Shown: positions 7,736 to 18,671 of the stretch, piece after piece | Position numbering within the stretch: the first letter of the stretch is position 1 | Layout: every line of letters starts with the position of its first letter | Source: Willaertia magna | Lineage: Eukaryota; Heterolobosea; Eutetramitea; Acrasida; Naegleriidae | Length of the DNA stretch: 18,671 nt | NCBI GenBank assembly: GCA_902984215.1 | Contig: CADWAF010002536.1 | Coordinates: 1-18,671, forward strand | Direction of reading: 5' to 3' | Notes under the pieces: model-generated | Told to the model about the DNA's origin: nothing | What the model saw: only the letters and a program-made list of their open reading frames with translations | The model's database searches: none | Position numbers and translations under genes: made by a program

Positions 7736-10700
7736 ATGTCAATAAGTTATTTGATGTTGCCTTTGAAAAAAATGAAGAAAAACGCAGAAAAGAAACAATT
7801 AACTGAAGAATTCTTAGCCTCCTACAATGCCCTTCCAGCCAAACCATCAAATAATGTTGAAATGGAAGATATTTCAAACAATGCGGAACAACAAGCGTTG
7901 TCTCAATTTGCAGAAAATTTAAAACAAAATTATCCAACTATTTTCTCCGTTTTTGAAAATATATTAAAAAGAAATCATGAAACAAAAGGAAATTGGAAAG
8001 TTATGAATGTAATTATTGAAGGTGTTACCGAAACGATTATTACTCAAAAGTTAGCAGTAATTCCGGTATCATATTTTGGAGCATTTCTTTCTGGACTCTC
8101 TTCCGAAACTACTCCTTCTAAAACTTCTTCCTTCTTACAATTACTTTGCGTTCTTTCCGATCAGTAAGTATTTTCTTCTATTTCTTGTAAATTTAAAAAC
8201 CTTTTAATAGTATAACAGATAAAATCTTCCAAGCAAAGATAGATTATATTTCTAATATATTAAGTTTTATTCAAAGGAATTTTGAAAAAGCAGAGAATGT
8301 TGTCATGTATTTAATTCCTTTCATGATTCAATGTTTAGCAAAAGTTCAAGGCTTTAATTCAACAAAGAAGAATGAATTAGCAACATTAGCCCTAAATTAT
8401 TTAACTGATAGCAGAACTAAATTAAGAGAGAAATGTTTATTTAATATTCAACATTTTTCTAAACAATTACATATTGATGATTCAATAATATTATCTTTAG
8501 TTGATAAATATATAAATAATAGATATTCTGTTGAAATAACAATTAATCTTCTTAAGGGTATTACTTCACTAACAGAACATTTAAAACAAACAACTGCAGT
8601 AACTATTTCTCAAAAATTTTTGGAAGTAATGATTAAAAACTCTTTTAAATTACCAATCCCTATAAGTATTGAGATCTTTAGATTATTTAAATCTATTTTT
8701 AAAAGTGTTAATATTGGGTCAGAGAATATTGCTAGTTTAATTGATATATTTACTGAAAAGTTTCTTCCTGGAATTACTGATAAAGAAGATGCAAAGAGAT
8801 CTGTTGCATTTATTGAAATGTTAATACATGCACATAAACGTTTACACAAATTTGATCCAACAAGCAGTTCAACAAGATTGGCTAGATTATTTAAAACTTT
8901 GGTTGAAGTTTTATTTATTAAGGAATGTGATGTAGAAGAAGTTGTTAGTGTAACATTTTCAGGTTTACAAAGATTAATAATTTCTTCATTCGATTTAAAT
9001 CTCTTCCCTGATGAAGATAAAGTCATGGGAAATGAGGACGAAGACATGGAAGTTGAAGAAGGAGGAGAAGGAACACAATCACCTATGCTTATCATTGCTA
9101 ATACTTTACAAAAAGGTCTTGAAAAAGTTGAAGGAAAGAGATTTGATTTAATTGCTCAATTAGTTCACAGTTTAATTATTAAGTTAGGAATTTTAAAGAG
9201 AACTGGACAAAAACCAACAGTGATTTATAATTGTGTATCTGATTTCTTACTCTTCTCTTCTGACGTGTATGAAGAAATTTTACAAAAAGAAAAGGAAGAA
9301 GCCAATGATTTACCAGTATTTAGAAAAGCAGAATTAAAACACTCTAGAGCAGCTTTCTATTTAGAAAAGATCATTGCTCACTGTATGCGTGTTATTGGTA
9401 CTAAGGCAGCAATTGACCAAGTTAAGTTTGATGGTTGGGTATTGAGTATTTTAATTAATCAAAAGATTGACATTTCACCATTAACTCAATTAAAATCTCT
9501 TAAAGAAGAATTACAATTAGCAAACAATACAGATATTCCAAAGATGACAGGTGTTTGTGTCAATGATAATTTATCTTATTGGATTGAATTTTTCTTACCT
9601 TTATCCAATAAGTTCTTTGAAACGAGTAAATCAACTGAAGATGATAGATTTGGTAACAATGTATACAGAACCTTATATGTAGAAACATTTTCATTATTAT
9701 CACAATATTGCAGCTATGCTTTAGATTTAGAAACTCAATTCCCTTTGGTAGCTCCATTAATTGCTGAAAAATTAACTCAATCTACAGGAAATAAGGCTAG
9801 TGACAATAAATTAAAAATTGTTGGTTGTCACAGCATCGAGTTAGCAATTAAAACTTTAATGCATGTTTATGAAAATGATGGTAAATTACCTACAATGATT
9901 TATGGTTTAGATAAAAATTCAGCAAAACGTGGATTAGACGTAATTGCAGGATTAGCTTCAAACTTTTTACCAATCTTATTTAACTTGTATGTCGAACAAA
10001 ATGCATCCACAACAACATTAGATTTACAAACAGCTGCCGCAGATGCAATTACATCTCTTTGTAAGATCATTGATGAAAATACTATTGTTGATTACTTTAA
10101 ACAAGTATTGAAGAAGATTCTTACAACAAATACAGATACCGAAGAAGGAAAATTCTTTGGCTTCTTTGATTTAGCGTTGACAATGTTAAAAGTAGTTCCA
10201 AATAGCTGTTTAGAATTATTTTACAAATTTAATCTTCCATACCTTAAACTTACTCAAAATGTTTCAAAGAAACTTCAAAAGAGAGCTTATAAAGGAATTT
10301 ATGTTTTCTTAGATCGTTGGAATAGAACAAGTACAATAATGAAACCTGAAACTATCAACGAAATTTTAGGTGTTTTTGAATCTATTCTCCAGGTAACAAT
10401 TACAAAGAAATTTAGAGTGAAATGTTTCCTTGCATTAGCTGAGAAATATCATGACATGATTTTAAATAATCCACACTCTAACTTTATTATTGGTGAATGC
10501 ATTTACAATTATGTCAACGCTGAAAATCAAAAAGTTAAAGATTTAACTGTTAAGATATTTAAAGTATTGATAGACCCACTTACTAATAATGAAACTTTTG
10601 GTCCAACACAACAACAAGCTAATGTAATAGATTTTGTAATTAGAAAGGTTATGCCTGGTTTATGTGCAAAAGGAAATGATATGATTGCTGCTACTATTGA

Positions 10701-11505
10701 AGTACTATCAGAATTAATGTCAATGTATTCCAAATACCTTTCCCCAATTTTAAAGGATGTTTTTGACTCTGTTTCTATTACACTAGAAGATGAGAATACA
10801 AAAGTTGTATCTGCCTTGATTCACTTCTTCAAGAAATGTGTATCCCTCTTTGACAAACAAGTGTTGAAACCATACTTACCTTCTTACTTAGAAACCTTCT
10901 TCAAACATTCAAATGAAAAGTCAAAAGGATCTAGTTTAAGAATCCAACTTAAATTCCTCTTCAGTAAACTATTGAAGAAATTCACAGTTGATGAATTGAA
11001 GGCCGTTGTACCTAACAAAGAACATCAACATTTCATACGGAATACATTTAAGCAAATGGAAAGACTTAAGAGAAAGTCTAATGATAAATCTAAGAAGAAG
11101 GATGAAGAAGAAGAAATGAAAGATGAAAAAGAGGAACAAATTGGATCTGCATTTGACGTAAAGAAAGGTAAATTAGTAATTGAAAAACTTCCAGAAGATG
11201 GTAATAATGATGAAACAAACAAGAAGCCTGAACAATCTCAAAGAACTGTTGACTTAATTAAACAATCAATTGCTTCTGGAAGAAAGAAGAAGAGAGATGA
11301 ACTCAATGCCGATCAAAAGTACTTGAAGAGATTAGAAACGAGAAAAAATCCAAAGGAGAAGAAGATTATCTTTGGTGGTTCTGGAAAAACAAAAGTTGAT
11401 CCTTATGCATATATTCCTCTTGATCCTAAGAGACTTAACAAGAGAGAAAGAAACAAGGAATCTACCTTCAAGAGATTTGAACGTATCACCAAAAAGAAGC
11501 ATTAA
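7736..11505 (+). CDS. RRP12: Ribosomal RNA processing protein 12 (RRP12), two exons
   Basis: RRP12 is a nucleolar HEAT-repeat protein needed for pre-40S (and pre-60S) maturation and export. The coding sequence is join(7736..8163, 8211..11505), 1240 residues, close to the family's 1200-1300. Exon 1 ends GATCA before GTAAGT; exon 2 resumes after TTTTAATAG and gives continuous HITDKIFQAKIDYISNIL. The protein is alpha-helical throughout (HEAT-like), with an acidic loop at about 414-430 (EDEDMEVEEGGEG), a charged Lys/Glu segment at about 1090-1130, and the characteristic end DPYAYIPLDPKRLNKRERNK from about residue 1206, matching the YAYIPLNRK.LN.R motif of RRP12. The start is the first ATG after an in-frame TAG; the open frame upstream begins only with GTG. 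It is divergent from the HROB-like gene. An AATAAA at 11527-11532 may end the transcript. Confidence 0.93.
8164..8210 (+). other. RRP12 intron (47 nt)
   Basis: The intron begins GTAAGTATTTTC and ends TTTTAATAG. It interrupts a codon after its second base; joining CA to T gives His143 and keeps the frame open for 1,097 more residues. The next AG downstream (ATAACAG) would create an immediate stop, so this acceptor is the supported one. Confidence 0.92.
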
Positions 11506-12230
<725 letters not shown>

Positions 12231-12490
12231 ACTAGTTCTGAATAATACAATTATATTTATTTATTTAAATCAAAATCTAAGCTTTAAATAATTTCCTATG
12301 TAAATACAAACACTTTTTGCCTTCCTTCTTCTATGTAAGAATAATAACCAACCAAACAAAATAAAAAACAATATAAATTCAAAGCTTGTTATTTCCTATT
12401 CTTCATTACCCAAATGTCTAAATTCAGTTCTTGTCTCTTTTTGCGGTAATATGACCAATTTTTAGGTTAATGGATTTTTCAGGGCGATTT

Positions 12491-12520
12491 ATGAAAAAAA
12501 TGACCCACCTCAAAAAATAA
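12491..12520 (+). other. Nine-codon upstream ORF overlapping next start (TAATG)
   Basis: ATG at 12491 opens the frame MKKMTHLKK, whose TAA shares its last A with the ATG of the following gene (TAATG at 12518-12522). This would place a terminating ribosome exactly on the next start. It matters only if the transcript begins upstream of 12491, which is not known. Confidence 0.35.
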
Positions 12521-13347
12521 TGACAAAAACACAATGGAAACAGCCTTTGAATGATGCTACGAGTAGAGGCAACGATTATTTTGATAATGATAATAGAAGA
12601 AATGTTGAAGTAAGATTGGATGTACAACCTACAAACATAACGGATAACACTAATCATGAAATACATAAAAAAGTAAGATTTGATGGTGTTACTTCTCCTA
12701 CTAGCTCTGATAGAATAACTTCACCTACCCCAACTCCAATAAACAATGAAATAAAAACGGAAGAACCACAAAGACCAGTAATAGTATCTCCACCATGGAG
12801 TGCAGACAGACAACATAAAATATTTATATTATCTTTTGTTTTACCAACTATTTTAATATGTGGAATAATTGGTATAGTTCAATTATCACTAACAGGATAT
12901 TTCCTTCAACGTATTAACAGTGACCCAAACTACCTAAATGACCCTAATGCATTAACAATCCCACGTAATTGTACTTTAATAGATGTAAGAGTGGACTGTG
13001 CAGAAAGAGGAAGATATTTAAATAGAGGAGAACATTGTAATTTTTTAGTTACTTTCCCTTCTTTAGCTTCAACTGATGAAAACCCTATAATGATAACAAT
13101 GGAATCACTTTTTCCATATTCCTTAATAGATAATAGTGTTTATTCTACAATGAAGAATAATGATACAGTTATTTGTTATGTTAATAAGAAAGAAACTCAA
13201 GTAAATGTTTATTCCCCTCATTCTCCACTTTATGAAGCTTATTATTTAGCTGGAGGTGTTTTAGGAGTATTTGGTAGTATTTCTGTTGCTGCTGCAATTT
13301 GTGTAATTCCTACAGCTTTTGTTAGACCAAAGAATAGATTTTATTAA
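12520..13347 (+). CDS. Two-pass membrane protein with Cys-containing lumenal loop
   Basis: Not firmly recognised. The 275-residue protein has a polar, probably cytosolic N-terminus (1-100) with Ser/Thr-Pro motifs (TSPTSSD, TSPTPTP) that could be phosphorylated; a strong membrane span at about 101-127; a loop of about 115 residues; and a second span at about 242-264 (YLAGGVLGVFGSISVAAAIC), ending in a short basic tail. The loop contains cysteines 151, 160, 173 and 219, enough for two disulfides, and Asn-glycosylation sequons at NCT (150) and NDT (214), so it is likely extracellular. The VICYVNKKETQVNVYSP stretch followed by a second span resembles DUF3592-type proteins, and the two-span, four-Cys layout also recalls KCNMB potassium-channel beta subunits; neither match is strong enough to name it. 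The start is ATG 12520 and no intron is needed. Confidence 0.75.
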   Translation: MTKTQWKQPLNDATSRGNDYFDNDNRRNVEVRLDVQPTNITDNTNHEIHKKVRFDGVTSPTSSDRITSPTPTPINNEIKTEEPQRPVIVSPPWSADRQHKIFILSFVLPTILICGIIGIVQLSLTGYFLQRINSDPNYLNDPNALTIPRNCTLIDVRVDCAERGRYLNRGEHCNFLVTFPSLASTDENPIMITMESLFPYSLIDNSVYSTMKNNDTVICYVNKKETQVNVYSPHSPLYEAYYLAGGVLGVFGSISVAAAICVIPTAFVRPKNRFY

Positions 13348-13626
13348 AATCTTATTTTGGTTTAAATATTTGAGATAAATAAAATTTTTACAATTAAAAA
13401 AATGTGAAAAATTAATTAACAAATATATTTAAAAAATAGCAAAAACAATTAAAATTTTATTTTATTTTTGTTGCCTTTCTATTTCCTTTTTTATTGGCAA
13501 GTATTGCCATTTTAACATTTATATTTATTGTAAATTACACTATTCGTTCCAGAAGTAATTATTAGAAAAGAATAAAACTGAAACTGTTTTCATCCCTCAA
13601 GAAAATGTTTTAAATTGAAAATATTT
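13348..13626. other. Intergenic between convergent genes
   Basis: This is a very AT-rich 279-base gap between the 3' ends of the two-pass membrane protein and the transporter gene. AATAAA hexamers are present on the plus strand after the first gene's stop (near 13378 and 13570), suitable as polyadenylation signals. I see nothing else in it. Confidence 0.4.
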
Positions 13627-15650
13627 TTATTTATTTTCAGAATCAAGTACTGCATATACAATATTAGCAATGATACAATAAAGAATAGCTGCAATACCAA
13701 ATAGTATACAAATAACAGATGTTGCTGTAGAACTAATAAATGGATAAGTAAATGGTGTTTTATCTGTTCCATACTTCTTTCTTGCCTTATATGCTGAAAC
13801 AAGATGTAAAAGTGGTGGAAAAACAAAAGTAATTAAAAAACCTAAAATACCGACATATTTCAAAACTATATTATTATTGTAAATAATCTTATTTAAATAA
13901 AACTTAAATACTTACTTGAATCTAAATTCTTTACAAAACATCCTCCAATAATTGGTGGTACAGCTGCTAATATACGGAAAGCAACTTGAATTTTTCTATT
14001 TTCCATCCATTTAGTTCCAGAAAAGAATGCTGCGTGCATATTATTTCCTAGAGTAATACCATTCTTTTAATAATAACAAATAATAATAGAAAAAGACTTT
14101 AGTGAGATGAATGTGATAATAATAAAAAACATACCAAAGGGAAAGCTGACAGAACGTCAATAGCAGGGAATAAAATAATTAAATAAATAATAATATCTGC
14201 CCACCAAGGTGCTGAAATTCCAAATGGTTTTCCTCCCTTAATAAATTATAATATTAAATAATTTTAATAATTTCAATAATAACTTACTCTGTAAAAAGAG
14301 AAATTTAAAGAACAAGTTGCTTGAATATTATCACCATAATAAACAGCTAAAACAATACCTAATAAACAATAAAATAAAAGAGTTGTAATAAATGTAGAAG
14401 TAAATATTCCAGGTAAATGTTTCTTATTTTTAACTGGTTCACACTAATCAATTATAAATTATTAAAATTAAAAATATAATAGTATTTAAATAATAACTTA
14501 CCAATCCAGGAACTGAATGATGTAAAATTTGTGAATAAATACAAATTGGAAGTAAAATATAAAAACCAGATGGTAATGCTAAAGAAGTTGGAGAAACATA
14601 AGGTGGATGTCTTTCCATTGCGAAATGTGGATTTTCTGGGTATCTAGAATAAGGATCAACGAATATACTAACAAAAATTGTAACAATCATTAAAGCCAAT
14701 GCAACATATCTAAATATTGTTAAAAATATTTCTAAAATAATTGTAAAAAATAAAATACCATTGTAAAGTCAAAAAAACTTACGTAAAGGTTTTTGTTCCG
14801 TTAAATTTAAACAAGTTAATGGTATAACAATTATAGCATATATACCAATATATATTTTATATAAAATATCACATGTAACAGAAGTGTCTGTATAAACATT
14901 ACATGTAAACCATCCACTAATAGGTAAAGGAACATGTGAAGCCATTGACTCTGCAAAAACTGCTGCATAAGACCATAAACCACCATATAAATATAAACAT
15001 AATGCAACTTCATAAATTATCTTTCCTGGGATACCTAAAAATAATCTACACAATTCATTAATTTCATATCTTTTAGTTGGATATTGAAATAGATCAATTC
15101 CTTTGTTATTGTTATTGAAAGAATGTATTAATTCATCTTCTTGTGTAGTTTCTTGAATTCTATTTTCTTCTCCTTGTAATGGTTCATTATTATTTATTGA
15201 ATTATTATCAATGTCATCTTCAGTTTTTGGAGAATCATTTTGATGATCTAAAAGTGTCTTTCTTTCTTCTTCTTTCTTTAATTTCTCTAATTCTAATTCT
15301 TTAAAGAATGGTCCAGAACGACAAATTGTTTCAATAATCCAATTAGTGACAAAAGATGCAAACACTGTAACTACTAAAAGAAATAATGGTCCAATTAATA
15401 AACCTCCTTTAGCGAAACCATATGGAACACCTAAAACACCAACACCTAATATATAATTTACACAAAAACAATATGCAACAAAAGATCCGTAAGTGTGTAC
15501 TTTAGGTTCAGAAGGATTAGATGATTTAGATGGTAGGTTTTGAATATTTAAATCATTTTGAAGTAATTCCGATGTAGAACTATTGTTACTTTTCTCTTCA
15601 CTTGTTCCATACGTTATGGGTTGTGTAGTCGTTGTAAGACCGGTTGTCAT
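13627..15650 (-). CDS. AAAP/SLC38-type amino acid transporter, six exons
   Basis: This is a secondary amino acid transporter of the AAAP (amino acid/auxin permease) superfamily. I assembled the minus-strand exons by phase: 14783-15650, 14502-14731, 14288-14443, 14135-14236, 13916-14063 and 13627-13865, giving 1743 bases and 580 residues with no stop. Introns are 51, 58, 51, 71 and 50 nt with GTAAGT or GTATGT donors. Family marks are NYILGVGVLGVPYGFAKGG in the first span (about 65-83), the YGGLWSYAAVFAES span, PLTCLNLTEQKPLQIFLTIF around the first junction, GKPFGISAPWWADI, and ITLGNN, which recalls the SLGNNL of SLC38 members. About 11 spans are expected. The loop between spans 2 and 3 (about 113-196) is unusually long and charged (ELELEKLKKEEERK). 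The substrate cannot be assigned. Reading single frames only would fragment this gene. Confidence 0.93.
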
Positions 15651-15822
15651 TTATTTTTTTTCTTCACAGATAGTCCGATTGTCAATCCCTCGGAGTAACG
15701 AAAAATCCAAAATCCTTATCTTAATAAAATTTATTTTAATTATTTACATGTTAAATAAAATTAAGTATTTACAATTAACTAAATTCTAACTATAGACTCT
15801 TTAAGTAAAATTTAATATAAAG
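15651..15822. other. Intergenic: transporter 5' flank and CSPP1-like 3' flank
   Basis: These 172 AT-rich bases separate the start of the transporter from the stop of the CSPP1-like gene upstream of it on the same strand. They must hold the transporter's promoter and leader. On the minus strand AATAAA-like runs lie near 15723-15760. I see no RNA gene or repeat. Confidence 0.35.
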
Positions 15823-18608
15823 TCACTCCTTAATCTTTCCTCTTCTTTTCTTTAAGAAAGTTGACCTAGAGGGAAGAGATTTCTCTTCAAGAGGTTCATT
15901 GTCTACATCTAAATGGGTATACTCTTCATCAGAGGAGGGATCTAATTCTCTATCGCCGTCAGATTCATCTCCAGCAGGAGTTGGAAGAACAAAAACTCTC
16001 TTTGAAATGCCTTTTCTATTGGGAGGATCTTTCTTTCCCTTACTTCCCATAGCTGGTATTATTGGATTTTTCTTTTTAGGTGTACTAACGATTTTGGGTT
16101 GAACGGCCATTGGTTTAACTATATTTCTCTTAACTGGGATTACTTCTTCATCTTCACTTTCATAAGGGTATATGAAGGTACTTTCACTATCCAAAGAAAC
16201 AGTAACAGACATGGTCATGTCATCTTGCTTTAGTCTAGGTGTCTCTTGTTTTGCTTTACGCTCAGTATCTTTACTTTCTTGTAAACGTGATAGTAGATAT
16301 GAAATAACTTGCTTATCTATGTTGACTGTTTTAATATCATTCGAAGCTTGTTTCATCTCTTTTAAAGCTTCAACAATACCAGACACCTCAGGCAAATTTT
16401 TAAGCACTGTTTCATTAACTGTTGACTTTTCTTGAATAGCCTTTTCTTCTAATTTTTCAGAATTATTACTTTTTCTAGTAGACCTTATTACCTTAGGTTC
16501 ACTTCCAAAAAGATCATTTTTAATATCTTCATTAATTTGTATATTACTTTCTTTTGGTTGTTCAATTTCCTTTTTTTCTTCTTCTACAACTTTTGGAGGT
16601 TCGGTTTTTAACTCAGTCTTAACTTCAGGTTGTTTTATCAGTGGAGTCATTACTGCCTCTTTTTTCAATTCAGCGGCTTTGTTCTTTTCTTCCATCTTTT
16701 TCCTTTCCATCTCCACCTCTAATCTCTCTTTTTCAACTGCCTCTTCTATTTGTTTTTGGCGCTTCTTTTCAGCTTCTTCCTCTAGCATTTGCTTTCTTCT
16801 TTTCTCTTCTTTTTGTTGTTCCATTTGTTCTGCTAACTCTCTTTGCAGCCTTAGTTTTTTTTCTTTTTCTTGCATTTTCTGTTCCAATTGAGTAGGTTCT
16901 GAAAATTTTAGAGCCCCTCTCATACCTACAATAGGTTGGCCATTAGATTGATTGTCATTGGCAAGATTAATTTGTGACTGAAAGTAATTTTTTGTTGGTG
17001 TTGATAATTCATTAGGAGAACTAGGAGAAACCACTTTTTGTGGAGATAATTCAACTGAAGTGTTATTAATTCTTTTACTATCAAATTTACTACGGTCACC
17101 TTCTCTCCTTAACTTCTCTTCTTCCTCTCTTCTTTTCTTCTCATTGATTTCCTGGTCTGTTGATGTTAGAAATAATGAAATAATTAACATTACGTACCAA
17201 GTTGCATCCTTAATTGTAGTTGCTTTTGGTGTTTCTTGTAAGGATCCTCTCCATTTCCTGTAATTTCTCTTTTGAAACTAGTAGGTTTCGCGTATCTTTG
17301 ATCTCCATTGTCGTTTCTATTACTATACACAGATACATTATCATAGGCAGAATTAAACTGGCTGTCAATTGATGGATTTCTGGAAGCAACATTTCTTTCG
17401 TTTCTTGAATGTACACTTGATTGATTGGGTGAGTTGTATACATTATTATTTGGATTAACATTACTGTTTTGAATTTCATTGCTTCCTTGCATTATTCTTC
17501 CCCTGGGTCTAGGTTGTGGTGGATCCTGTCCTCCTAATTTATCTAAGAAACTACCTCCCTTAGAAGCAAAATCATAATCTCTACTTCCCTTCAATCCTTT
17601 GTTATTATTTACATTCGAAGGTAATTTGTTGGAAGGAGATAACAAATTATTATTGTTAGAATATGGATTATTTGAATAAACGGGTGGTTCATAATAATTT
17701 TGTTCCGTGGTGTAAGGTTGTTCTTCTATTTGATTGTTACTAAAGTTATTGTATGTCACTCTTTTTGGATTAATATGAGATGAATACGAAGGAATGTCCT
17801 CCTCAGGTTCATAATCTTCGGTAACTCTGTTAGAAACATTATTTCCAAGGGCTTTCATTCGTTTTTGTTCATAAACCAAATCTCTCTTAGATATCTTAGA
17901 ATTAGAAATCCGACTATTACTGCTATTATCATTTCCGAACAGTGATTCCTTTTCCTCTACTCCTTTGGTAGGATTTTCATCATCTTCATCAAACAATCCT
18001 TGTTTCTTTCCTTGCATTTTCAATCTTCTTTTCTTTTCATAAGCTTCCTCCCTTTTGCTTAAAGGTTTTGAAACATTTTTACTTTGTTCTTCTTGAGATA
18101 GTTTATTACTACTAAGCTGTTCCATCCTTCTAGGTCTATGTCTATTAAAACTATATGCCTCTTTCGAGGAAAATATATCATCCTTACCAGATTTCCCTCC
18201 GAAACTTAATTATAGTTAGTTTCATCGTAAAAGTCCTTGTAGGAAAACTTACACTTCATCCCTTAATGTACTCACCCCTGAAGGGGGCTCTGGATCTTTA
18301 TATAATTCAGCCTCTTCTTCATCTTCAAAATATGTATCAGACTGTCCTTTCTTATTATTTCTTTCAATTTATTTGTATTCAATTAATAAATTATTTAAAC
18401 ATACATACGAAACACCAATTAAATTATTTTTATAATGTTTCAATATTTCTTCTTTTTCTCTCTTTTCCTCATCTTCTTTTTTCTTTCTTTGTTCTACTTT
18501 TTGTCTTTCTAATTCCTTTAAATATTCTTCCTCGCTCAGTACTCCAGCATTCCATTTCTTCCTTCCCCTTTGAAGTTTCTTATTTATAGCATCTCCACGT
18601 CCAAACAT
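15823..18608 (-). CDS. CSPP1-like coiled-coil centrosome/basal-body protein, four exons
   Basis: I assembled the minus-strand exons 18409-18608, 18253-18360, 17198-18204 and 15823-17156. The introns are 48, 48 and 41 nt (donors GTATGT, GTAAGT, GTACGT) and all phases match, giving 882 residues. The protein alternates charged coiled coils with disordered stretches: a first coil at about 24-58, KREEAYEKKRRLKMQG and KRDLVYEQKRMKALG repeats in exon 3, a coil across the last junction (LQLRMQLDQEINEKKRREEE, about 430-449), and a long coil at about 528-604 with LRLQRELAEQMEQQKEEKRR. This recalls CSPP1, a microtubule-binding protein of spindle poles and cilia, including ..LLEQMAEQQRNKRREK; LDSESTFIYPYESEDE (about 759-774) may match its SDSAFI segment. 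Low complexity makes the family call tentative. The start is taken as ATG 18608 (MFGRGDAINKK); the frame stays open to ATG 18665, so a longer start or an exon beyond the window is possible. Confidence 0.75.
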
Positions 18609-18671
18609 TTTTTGTGTTTCTAATTTTTTAAAGTGTTTTTTGTATAAAGTTAGTTTCACTTGCATTCTGTT

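Noticed and set aside
8610..9095. 161-codon minus-strand frame inside RRP12
   Set aside because: It is antisense of an unbroken RRP12 exon; the plus-strand protein is clearly the real one.
12231..12519. Possible histone 3' stem-loop or RNA gene after H3
   Set aside because: No inverted repeat of the conserved histone type and no tRNA-like cloverleaf was found in these 289 bases.
13590..13826. Overlapping minus-strand 78-codon frame at the transporter's end
   Set aside because: It is an alternative frame of the last transporter exon; the spliced frame ending at 13627 continues the AAAP protein without a stop.
16641..16895. Plus-strand hydrophobic frames opposite the CSPP1-like gene
   Set aside because: They are antisense shadows of Glu/Lys-rich coiled coil: reversed GAA/AAG codons read as Phe/Leu/Ser, giving false membrane-like peptides.
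18155..18589. 144-codon plus-strand frame near the right edge
   Set aside because: It lies opposite exons 1-2 and intron sequence of the CSPP1-like gene, whose splice phases and coiled-coil sequence fit better; its composition is an antisense artefact.

Overview
This window reads as a compact, strongly AT-rich nuclear segment from a free-living, probably flagellate protist. Evidence for a eukaryote is direct: cytosolic ribosomal protein uS12 (RPS23), histone H3, the ribosome-assembly HEAT protein RRP12 and an ERG28-type sterol scaffold, with short spliceosomal introns (41-71 nt, GTAAGT/GTATGT/GTACGT donors, AG acceptors). The standard code works throughout, coding regions carry Asn/Gln-rich tracts, and gaps between genes are mostly under 320 bases. 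A CSPP1-like basal-body protein suggests a flagellum. A heterolobosean such as Naegleria or Willaertia is my best guess, but it rests on style rather than on a marker gene, so treat it as modest confidence.

Layout: a plus-strand four-pass membrane protein (28-825) ends 6 bases from the stop of a minus-strand unknown gene (832-2067). Upstream of the latter, on the same strand, are a dual-specificity phosphatase with a CUE/UBA-like tail (2143-2907), a TPR protein (2947-4335), an ERG28-like protein (4511-5074), RPS23 (5389-5880, with an 11-nt first coding exon) and an HROB-like recombination protein (6006-7568). HROB and RRP12 (7736-11505, one 47-nt intron) are head to head across 167 bases. Histone H3 (11814-12230) and a two-pass membrane protein (12520-13347) follow on the plus strand. 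The right end is minus strand: a six-exon amino acid transporter (13627-15650, 580 aa) and a four-exon CSPP1-like coiled-coil protein (15823-18608, 882 aa). Both were joined here by matching splice sites and reading phase.

I see no operon-like pathway and no mobile element, CRISPR array, tRNA or rRNA. The genes look like ordinary housekeeping and cell-structure genes: translation and ribosome biogenesis (RPS23, RRP12), chromatin (H3), DNA repair (HROB), sterol synthesis (ERG28), transport (AAAP) and cytoskeleton (CSPP1-like). The less ordinary points are the H3 tail insertion, the HROB domain order, a 23-bp repeat that copies HROB coding sequence into its own leader, and the very short gaps between same-strand genes.
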